Source: QALR01 sp964466625 (GTDB lineage Bacteria; Bacillota; Clostridia; Oscillospirales; CAG-272). From it: 11,202 nt of DNA. The stretch spans positions 1 to 11,202 of the forward strand of contig CAYXQF010000063.1 of the NCBI GenBank assembly GCA_964466625.1, written 5' to 3'. Shown here piece by piece: positions 1 to 4,867 of the stretch. The notes beneath the pieces were generated by a model. It saw only the letters and a program-made list of their open reading frames with translations, was not told where the DNA came from and did no database searches. The position numbers were made by a program, and so were the translations under genes. Numbering within the stretch: the first letter of the stretch is position 1; each line of letters begins with the position of its first letter.

Positions 1-26
1 TCCGTGATTTCAAGTTTTGAGATAGA

Positions 27-68
27 AAAAGAACGATGCTAAGTCTTTCGACTCGGCATCGTTCTTTT
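27..68. terminator. Bidirectional intrinsic terminator hairpin
   Basis: A 13-bp perfect stem pairs AAAAGAACGATGC (27-39) with GCATCGTTCTTTT (56-68). It is extended inward by a T-G wobble, one mismatch and AGTC/GACT closing a TTTC loop. The A tract on one side and T tract on the other give a U-run in either direction. It could end the ktrBA transcript from the right and a plus-strand gene entering from the left. An open frame CGT GAT TTC AAG TTT TGA ends at 20, which would fit the last codons of such a gene but is too short to call. Confidence 0.8.
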
Positions 69-71
69 CGT

Positions 72-157
72 AGCTGTTTTCCAATCCTGTAAGACAGATG
101 CCGTAAAATTGTGTTTTTTACGGAATTACTGTCTTATCGGCACACGGGAAAACCGCT
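72..157. repeat. Three-tier nested palindrome downstream of ktrA
   Basis: Three concentric inverted repeats share one centre. The outer arms are 72-82 and 147-157 (11 positions, one mismatch). The middle arms are TAAGACAG (90-97) and CTGTCTTA (129-136). The inner arms are CCGTAAAA (101-108) and TTTTACGG (116-123), with a 7-nt loop. The structure starts 7 bp beyond the ktrA stop codon. It may assist termination together with the hairpin at 27-68, protect the mRNA 3' end, or be a small palindromic repeat element. Only the pairing is seen; the function is inferred. Confidence 0.6.
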
Positions 158-164
158 CTTTTCT

Positions 165-893
165 TTATTTCTCTTTTTTCTTTGCCTTTTGTGAGGCACG
201 TTCGACCGCTTCCATTTCTTCACGAAGTTCTGCTTTTTCTTTTTCATAGGTATCGGTAATGTGATAAACATCTTCCGATTTACCGAGGATAAAGATATGA
301 TCCCCCTGTTGAAAGCGGTAGCCCGCACCGGGAAGCGGAAACATCTCTCCGCCAGTTTTCACAGAAATGATATTGACACGATAATCGTTTCGAATATTAA
401 GTTCGGAAATCGTCTTACCTTCCCACGCCATTAACGCGGGGACCTCATAGATCGAATAGTCTTTCGTCAGTTCAATATAGTCAAACACATTGTTGGCATT
501 ATATCGGATCGCAAGACGCTCTGCCATCTCCTTTTCAGGATAAATCACTTCATCTGCGCCAATCTTCATTAAAAGATTTGCCTGAATATCCCGCTTCGCC
601 TTTGCCACAACGTATTTGGCGTTCAACTCCTTAAGCAATGCCGTGATGACAAGTGACGATTGAAAATCGGAGCCGATACAAACAAAACAAATATCGAAAT
701 GATGCACACCAAGCGAACGAAGAACGTTTTCATTGGTGCAATCCGCGATCTGCGAATCGGTAAACGACATGGAGTAACGCTCCACGATATCGGCGTCTTT
801 ATCAACGATCATCACGTCATTGCCAAGATCCAGCATTTTCTGTGCCAGATGCCGCCCGAATCTGCCAAGTCCGATTACAAGTATGGATTTCAT
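165..893 (-). CDS. ktrA: Ktr/Trk potassium uptake regulatory subunit (RCK protein, KtrA-like)
   Basis: This is a 242-residue cytoplasmic RCK protein. In known Ktr systems an octameric ring of it gates the membrane channel KtrB in response to nucleotides (ATP/ADP), and in many Firmicutes it is inhibited by cyclic di-AMP bound to the C-terminal domain. Residues 1-about 130 form the RCK_N/TrkA_N Rossmann domain. It carries the dinucleotide motif GLGRFG (residues 8-13) and an acidic residue at the end of the second strand (D31, in MIVDKD). Residues about 138-215 match the TrkA_C domain. The last 25 residues are a lysine/glutamate-rich tail, longer than usual, which probably forms a helix. The ATG has an AGAAGGG site 8 nt upstream. 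The gene lies 38 bp after ktrB on the same strand, so the two are almost certainly co-transcribed. I use ktrA rather than trkA because of the full-length single RCK_N/RCK_C layout and the ktrB partner; ktrC would be equally valid. Confidence 0.93.
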   Translation of the reverse strand: MKSILVIGLGRFGRHLAQKMLDLGNDVMIVDKDADIVERYSMSFTDSQIADCTNENVLRSLGVHHFDICFVCIGSDFQSSLVITALLKELNAKYVVAKAKRDIQANLLMKIGADEVIYPEKEMAERLAIRYNANNVFDYIELTKDYSIYEVPALMAWEGKTISELNIRNDYRVNIISVKTGGEMFPLPGAGYRFQQGDHIFILGKSEDVYHITDTYEKEKAELREEMEAVERASQKAKKKEK

Positions 894-931
894 AGTTATA
901 GCCCTTCTTTATTCAATAGATTCCAAAAAAA

Positions 932-2272
932 TCAACCGACAAGAATCTTTTCTCTGGGACGTCTGATATCGGGAATCACGCTTTCCGTAGAAAATGCAAG
1001 TGCAAACGTTAGCCCTCCGACACGTCCCACAAACATGAGAAGCATCAAAATAACATGGGAAAATGATGACAATGAAGGCGTAAGTCCCATGGTAACACCA
1101 ACCGTGCCGATCGCGGAGCTGACTTCAAAAAGAACGTGTTCCAGCTTCGCAGGCTCAACCGCGACAATGACGGTGGCCATCATAATCGTGAGGATCATAT
1201 AAATACCGGTGATCGCGGCCGCTTGTTTAACAGTTTCATCGTCAATGCGTTTTTTGAAGATCTCGATGCCGTCCCGATTGCGAATATTCGCCGCAATGTT
1301 GAGCAGGACGATCAAAATTGTGGTGGTTTTCATGCCGCCTGCCGTAGAGCCAGGGCTACCGCCGATCAGCATCAGAATGATGGAAAGCATGCCGCCTCCA
1401 TCGGAAAGCGCAGTCTGTTCAATCGTATTGAAGCCTGCCGTTCTTGTGGTCACCGATTGGAACAACGATGCCAGAATCTGTCCGCCCAGTGAAAGCTCCT
1501 TCATGGAAGCGTTTCGTTCAAGGATAAAGAACCCGATAGCTGCCGAGAGGATCAAAAATACCGTCATCACCAAAACGATCTTTGTGTGCAAGGTATATTT
1601 TTGAAAATGATGCTTGCATTTCAGAAGATCCGACCAGACAAAAAAGCCAACGCCGCCAATGACGATCAGCGCCATCACCACGATCTGCACCATGGGATCG
1701 TCACGGAACGTGGTCAATGAGGAATATTGTCCGTATTTGCCCATTAGGTCAAAGCCAGCATTGCAAAAAGCGGAAACCGCATGAAAAATCGCGTTATATA
1801 GTCCCTCCCACAAGCCCATGCGAGGGATAAACCGAACGGCAAGAAGAATAGCACCTGCACCTTCAAAGATCAAGGTGCCGAGCAAAATTTTCTGGATCAG
1901 CGACATCACGCCATTGAGCTGATAGTTTCCCGAAGATTGCATGAGCAATTTTCGTTGATGAAGCGTGATGCGCCGATGTGTAATGAAAGCAAAAAGCGTC
2001 ATAATGATCATAAAACCCAGACCGCCGATCTGAATCAGCAAAAGAATGACAATCTGCCCGAAAAGACTCCAATATGTATAAGTATCCACAATGACAAGCC
2101 CTGTGACACAAGTGGCGCTGGTTGCCGTGAAAAGCGCATCCAAAAGAGAAGTCCATTCTCGCGCTGCAGAAGAGATCGGCAAACACAAAATGAGCGCACC
2201 GACAATGATCACGCCGAGAAAGCTCAGCACGATCAGCTGTGTATAGCCAAGTTTCCGTTTTTTGATCCTCAA
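932..2272 (-). CDS. ktrB: Ktr/Trk potassium channel-forming subunit (KtrB-like, TrkH family)
   Basis: This 446-residue polytopic membrane protein of the TrkH/TrkG/KtrB superfamily forms the K+ (often Na+-stimulated) translocation pore. The four pore-loop filter segments are visible: TCVTG (54-58), CNAG (170-173), RTAG (277-280) and GTVG (389-392). All keep the filter glycine, as expected for a K+-selective Ktr. The conserved intramembrane gate loop GGSPGSTAGGMKT lies at about 304-316. I chose the TTG at 2270-2272 because GGAGG (2281-2285) sits 8 nt upstream and the resulting N-terminus (basic RIKKRK, then a membrane helix) matches the family. The ATG at 2285-2287 is itself part of that ribosome binding site. 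A farther start near 2380 would lie upstream of the promoter and is rejected. The short untranslated leader leaves no room for a ydaO-type c-di-AMP riboswitch. Function is near certain; the exact start is likely. Confidence 0.93.
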   Translation of the reverse strand: MRIKKRKLGYTQLIVLSFLGVIIVGALILCLPISSAAREWTSLLDALFTATSATCVTGLVIVDTYTYWSLFGQIVILLLIQIGGLGFMIIMTLFAFITHRRITLHQRKLLMQSSGNYQLNGVMSLIQKILLGTLIFEGAGAILLAVRFIPRMGLWEGLYNAIFHAVSAFCNAGFDLMGKYGQYSSLTTFRDDPMVQIVVMALIVIGGVGFFVWSDLLKCKHHFQKYTLHTKIVLVMTVFLILSAAIGFFILERNASMKELSLGGQILASLFQSVTTRTAGFNTIEQTALSDGGGMLSIILMLIGGSPGSTAGGMKTTTILIVLLNIAANIRNRDGIEIFKKRIDDETVKQAAAITGIYMILTIMMATVIVAVEPAKLEHVLFEVSSAIGTVGVTMGLTPSLSSFSHVILMLLMFVGRVGGLTFALAFSTESVIPDIRRPREKILVG

Positions 2273-2323
2273 AGCCTTTCCCTCCATACGACCGTTTGAT
2301 TTGCATTTTTTACCATTTTCTCT

Positions 2324-2352
2324 ATTATACCACCAATGCACCGTCTTGTCAA
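2324..2352 (-). promoter_or_regulatory. Consensus sigma-A promoter of ktrBA
   Basis: On the minus strand a perfect TTGACA (-35, 2347-2352) and a perfect TATAAT (-10, 2324-2329) are separated by exactly 17 bp. Transcription would start near 2317, giving a leader of about 45 nt before the ktrB TTG codon. Its -35 box is only 11 bp from the -35 box of the divergent promoter at 2364-2392. Confidence 0.88.
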
Positions 2353-2363
2353 GAAGCGGAAGA

Positions 2364-2392
2364 TTGACAAAACCCCTCAATTAGGGTATAAT
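2364..2392 (+). promoter_or_regulatory. Consensus sigma-A promoter of the small cysteine protein gene
   Basis: TTGACA (2364-2369), a 17-bp spacer and TATAAT (2387-2392) form a perfect housekeeping promoter on the plus strand. The spacer and -10 edge contain a small inverted repeat, CCCT (2374-2377) and AGGG (2383-2386) around 5 bp. That could be an operator half-site pair or chance. The promoter is back to back with the ktrBA promoter. Confidence 0.88.
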
Positions 2393-2436
2393 GATAAGAA
2401 AGATTCCGCAAGGAGTTTCCCAAAGGAGATATCTTG

Positions 2437-2634
2437 ATGAACAAGACTGCCAAAAAAAGAGTTTCCAACTGTGAAACGTGTATGTATTACGATTATGACG
2501 TGGATTACGACGCTTATATCTGCACGGCAAACCTCGATGAAGACGACCTTGAACGCTTCGTGAAAGGCGCGAACAGCTATTGCCCCTATTACCGCTTCTA
2601 CGATGAATACAAGAGTGTGCAGAAGCAGAACTGA
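2437..2634 (+). CDS. Small four-cysteine protein, DUF6472-like
   Basis: This is a 65-residue soluble protein with no signal peptide or membrane segment. Four cysteines (C12, C15, C29, C49) in a CxxC...C...C arrangement suggest one bound metal, probably zinc. The sequence around them is rich in tyrosine and aspartate (YYDYDVDYDAY; SYCPYYRF). The length, basic MNKTAKKR start, CxxC and late CPYYRF motif match my memory of the uncharacterised DUF6472 family, which is widespread in Clostridia. I could not check this against a database. The ATG at 2437 is preferred over the adjoining TTG at 2434 because GGAG (2425-2428) lies 8 nt before it. It has its own consensus promoter and no obvious terminator behind it, so some transcripts may run on into the lipoprotein gene. 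The function is unknown. Confidence 0.8.
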   Translation: MNKTAKKRVSNCETCMYYDYDVDYDAYICTANLDEDDLERFVKGANSYCPYYRFYDEYKSVQKQN

Positions 2635-2639
2635 ACGCA

Positions 2640-2668
2640 TTGACATTTTTGGATTTTTATGGTGTAAT
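2640..2668 (+). promoter_or_regulatory. Sigma-A promoter of the lipoprotein gene
   Basis: TTGACA (2640-2645) is followed after 17 bp by TGTAAT (2663-2668), one mismatch from consensus. It begins 5 bp after the stop codon of the DUF6472-like gene and leaves a leader of about 75 nt before the lipoprotein start codon. Confidence 0.7.
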
Positions 2669-2747
2669 TGAAGCACAAAATATGATTCCGCTGAAATCTG
2701 CCCCACTTTATACGGTTTTTTAATACATTTATTTAAGGAGAGAATTT

Positions 2748-3242
2748 ATGAAAAAGTTTTTATCCATCTTTTTGATCTTAATTTTTTCGTTTGTTTTGAT
2801 CTCCTGTGAAAACAACACCTCAAATGAATGGACACCCGAAGGCATTTGGCTTGGATATCCAATCCATGACAGAGATCCTCACCCTGAGGAGATTGACATT
2901 GAGCTTTCCTTCACAACAGAAGAACCAGACTTTGCAAACAAACCCACCTCAATTCAAATCGTCAACAAAAAAGGGAACTCTTTTGATTTTTGCCCAATCG
3001 TCTATTTGGAAAAATGCGATGCCATCAATTACGATATCCACCCTTATTACAGCGGCTTTTGGGTAAGCGTTCCCTATGATCCGAGAGAAGCATGGTTCTC
3101 TCTCAATTCCGAGGACGACACCGCATCGGTATGTTTTTATCCGAATTTTCTGTGCGAAGGCTACAAGATCACCCCCGGATATTACCGCTTTGTCGTTTTC
3201 GTGGAAAACGAGCCGCATTACATTAAATTTGAGATTGAATAA
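2748..3242 (+). CDS. Predicted small lipoprotein of unknown function
   Basis: This 164-residue protein has a type II signal peptide: basic MKK, a hydrophobic core and a lipobox LISC with the acylated cysteine at residue 20. The mature part would be an anchored protein of about 145 residues on the outer face of the cytoplasmic membrane. It is rich in aromatic and acidic residues, with a repeated pattern of short beta-strand-like segments (IDIELSF, FWVSVPY, YYRFVVFVEN, HYIKFEIE). This suggests a small beta-sandwich, but no family is recognised. It has two further cysteines in the mature region on each side of the central segment (FDFCPIVYLEKC) and others near VCFYPNFLC, which could pair outside the cell. 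AAGGAG (2735-2740) lies 7 nt before the ATG. It has its own promoter and a strong terminator directly after the stop codon, so it is a single-gene unit. Confidence 0.85.
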   Translation: MKKFLSIFLILIFSFVLISCENNTSNEWTPEGIWLGYPIHDRDPHPEEIDIELSFTTEEPDFANKPTSIQIVNKKGNSFDFCPIVYLEKCDAINYDIHPYYSGFWVSVPYDPREAWFSLNSEDDTASVCFYPNFLCEGYKITPGYYRFVVFVENEPHYIKFEIE

Positions 3243-3244
3243 TC

Positions 3245-3278
3245 ATATATCCCGCGCACAGCGCGGGATATATTTTTT
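3245..3278 (+). terminator. Intrinsic terminator of the lipoprotein gene
   Basis: A 13-bp perfect stem, ATATATCCCGCGC (3245-3257) with GCGCGGGATATAT (3261-3273), closes a short ACA loop and is followed by a T run to 3278. It starts 3 bp after the lipoprotein stop codon. Confidence 0.92.
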
Positions 3279-3282
3279 CTCC

Positions 3283-3311
3283 TTGACATAAGAACATTTT
3301 CGTGATATACT
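3283..3311 (+). promoter_or_regulatory. Sigma-A promoter of a tiny transcription unit
   Basis: TTGACA (3283-3288), a 17-bp spacer and TATACT (3306-3311) form a near-consensus promoter directly after the preceding terminator. It is the only clear promoter before the CNNM gene at 3518, so it may serve both the tiny unit and, by readthrough, that gene. Confidence 0.8.
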
Positions 3312-3342
3312 TATAAAAGTATTTTTTCAAAGGAAGGTGAAC

Positions 3343-3408
3343 TTGAAATGGACGACAGTGGCGATAGTACGGATAACAATACTTGCTTTTGTCTTGCATT
3401 TCATTTGA
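3343..3408 (+). CDS. Possible 21-residue hydrophobic peptide (small ORF or leader peptide)
   Basis: A TTG codon at 3343 has AAAGGA (3329-3334) 8 nt upstream, a good ribosome binding site. It opens a 21-codon frame ending in TGA at 3406-3408. The peptide begins MKWTTVAIVR, then turns strongly hydrophobic (ITILAFVLHFI) and could span or insert into a membrane. An alternative ATG at 3348 in another frame has AAGG 10 nt upstream and would give a 22-residue peptide (acidic MDDSGDSTDNN start) ending at 3416. Promoter, ribosome site and terminator frame this stretch tightly, so something is probably expressed from it. Whether it is a peptide, a type I toxin-like protein, a leader peptide or a plain small RNA cannot be decided from one sequence. 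No family is recognised. Confidence 0.35.
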   Translation: MKWTTVAIVRITILAFVLHFI

Positions 3409-3483
3409 TTTCATAAAACATTTCGACCGAAAGTCTATGGTTTTCCATAGGCTCGGTCGTTTTTTATACAAAAATCAAATGAA
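3400..3483. repeat. 12-bp inverted repeat flanking a terminator
   Basis: TTCATTTGATTT (3400-3411) is the exact reverse complement of AAATCAAATGAA (3472-3483). The arms enclose the terminator hairpin at 3424-3465. In RNA they could form a second stem that closes over the terminator. The left arm contains the stop codon of the 21-codon frame. The right arm lies about 20 nt before the CNNM ribosome binding site. Confidence 0.6.
3424..3465 (+). terminator. Intrinsic terminator or attenuator before the CNNM gene
   Basis: CGACCGA (3424-3430) pairs with TCGGTCG (3453-3459). An inner CTATGG/CCATAG stem caps with a TTTT loop, and a T run follows at 3460-3465. This ends the tiny transcription unit. 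Since no other promoter is evident before 3518, it may also act as a conditional attenuator for the CNNM gene. Confidence 0.9.
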
Positions 3484-3517
3484 CAAAACATTTTTTTAAG
3501 AAAGAAAGGTTATTATC

Positions 3518-4825
3518 ATGTTTGGCGCAATTCTTTTGCAAGTTGTTCTTATTTTCTTAAACGCGATCTTCGCAAGCGCGGAAATCGCTGTCATCTCCAC
3601 AAACGAAGCAAAACTCGAAAAGCTTTCCGAGGAAGGAAACAAAAAAGCACGCACGCTCCTCAAATTAAAAGGAAACTCTTCGAAATTTCTCTCCACCATT
3701 CAGGTTGCCATCACCCTTGCAGGTTTTCTCGGCAGTGCGTATGCCGCAGATAACTTTGCCACCCCTCTTGTGGAACTTCTCCTTAAGCTTGGTGTAAAGC
3801 TCCCCGTGGAAGCGCTCACCTCCATTTGCGTATTTGCCATTACGCTCATTCTCTCGTATTTCAGCATCGTTTTCGGTGAACTTGTTCCCAAAAAGATCGC
3901 TATGAAGCATTCCGAAAAAATGGCACTCATGCTCGCAGGGCTTTTGCTTTTCGTATCCCGTGCGTTTGCGCCCTTCGTATGGGTGCTCACAAAATCCACC
4001 AACGCCACACTTCGCCTTTTCCGCATCAACCCTGATGATAAGGAAGAGGAAGTGACTGAGGAAGATATCCGCATGATGCTCGCTTCCGGCAGCGAACAAG
4101 GCACCATCGACAGCATGGAAAACGAAATGATCCGAAATATCTTTGAATTTGACGATATTTCCGTCGGTGAAGCTTGCACACACCGCCGCGATGTGCTGTT
4201 TCTCTATCAAGATGACGGCATTGACGAATGGGAAAAGATCGTCAGCGAAACCCGTCACAAATATTATCCCATTTGCGGAAAAGATGCTGACGATATCATC
4301 GGCGTTCTGGACGCAGGCAAATTCTTCCGCGAATCTTTTGCCAATACGGAATGTGCGATCCGTGAGGCTTCCGAAAAGCCCTATTTCGTCCCCGAAGCAA
4401 TGAAAGCCGACGTCCTTTTCACCAATATGAAAAAATCCCGTAATCATTTCGCTGTTGTCATCGACGAATACGGCGGCACGAGCGGTGTCATCACCATGCA
4501 TGACCTCTTGGAGCTTCTTGTGGGTGATATCAGCGCCAAAGACGATGCTGTCACCGTCACCGAGATCGAAAAGCTCGCGGAAAACTGTTATCGCATCGCC
4601 GGCACGACTTCTCTTGCTGAGGTTTGCGATAAGCTGGGTATTCATATCGAATCCGAAGACGTCGACACCTTCGGCGGTTACGTCATCTCTCTTCTCAGCT
4701 TCATTCCCGAGGACGGAACCACACACGAGCTGGAAACCGAGGAGCTTCACATTCAAGTGGAACCCGTGGACGATCACCGTGTCGCCTTTGCGAAGGTCAC
4801 AGTCAAGGAAAAAAATGAGTTCTGA
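3518..4825 (+). CDS. CNNM/CBS/CorC_HlyC-domain membrane protein (hemolysin C family, probable Mg2+ exporter)
   Basis: This 435-residue protein has the full architecture of bacterial CNNM proteins such as MpfA (YhdP), YqhB and CorC-type proteins, several of which act in Mg2+ efflux. The older name hemolysin is historical. The CNNM (DUF21) membrane domain covers about 1-175, with hydrophobic segments near 3-27, 58-80, 98-122 and 134-160 and the hallmark GELVPKKIA (120-128). The cytosolic linker EEDIRMML...MENEMIRNIFEFDD (181-213) is typical. A CBS pair spans about 215-340, including VVIDEYGGTSGVIT (313-326) and DLLELLVGDI (329-338). The CorC_HlyC domain at about 345-430 includes DVDTFGGYV (381-389). 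The first CBS motif reads ACTHRRD where many homologues have a VMTPR/VMTHR form, a small deviation. AGAAAGG (3503-3509) is 8 nt before the ATG. The gene follows a promoter-terminator leader and ends at a shared bidirectional terminator. Transport of Mg2+ is inferred from the family. Confidence 0.92.
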   Translation: MFGAILLQVVLIFLNAIFASAEIAVISTNEAKLEKLSEEGNKKARTLLKLKGNSSKFLSTIQVAITLAGFLGSAYAADNFATPLVELLLKLGVKLPVEALTSICVFAITLILSYFSIVFGELVPKKIAMKHSEKMALMLAGLLLFVSRAFAPFVWVLTKSTNATLRLFRINPDDKEEEVTEEDIRMMLASGSEQGTIDSMENEMIRNIFEFDDISVGEACTHRRDVLFLYQDDGIDEWEKIVSETRHKYYPICGKDADDIIGVLDAGKFFRESFANTECAIREASEKPYFVPEAMKADVLFTNMKKSRNHFAVVIDEYGGTSGVITMHDLLELLVGDISAKDDAVTVTEIEKLAENCYRIAGTTSLAEVCDKLGIHIESEDVDTFGGYVISLLSFIPEDGTTHELETEELHIQVEPVDDHRVAFAKVTVKEKNEF

Positions 4826-4833
4826 TATACATA

Positions 4834-4860
4834 AAAAACGCAGGCATTGCCTGCGTTTTT
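4834..4860. terminator. Bidirectional terminator between convergent genes
   Basis: AAAAACGCAGGC (4834-4845) pairs perfectly with GCCTGCGTTTTT (4849-4860) around an ATT loop, with U-runs on both strands. It sits between the stop codons of the CNNM gene (4825) and the ABC transporter gene (4868), so it serves both. Confidence 0.93.
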
Positions 4861-4867
4861 CTTTGTT

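Noticed and set aside
2273..2380. Long N-terminal extension of KtrB from a start at 2380
   Set aside because: The extension would start upstream of the consensus promoter and includes the -10 and -35 boxes. The family N-terminus is matched without it.
3223..3471. An 82-codon minus-strand frame spanning two terminators
   Set aside because: It crosses two strong intrinsic terminators and a plus-strand promoter and encodes nothing recognisable.
3312..3517. M-box or other known riboswitch ahead of the CNNM gene
   Set aside because: I could not match conserved M-box blocks by eye. Only generic hairpins are supported, so it is listed as a possible attenuator, not a riboswitch.
3665..4777. A 370-codon open frame on the minus strand, opposite the CNNM gene
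   Set aside because: Same antisense effect; the composition is unlike a protein family, and the plus strand has the full CNNM/CBS/CorC architecture.
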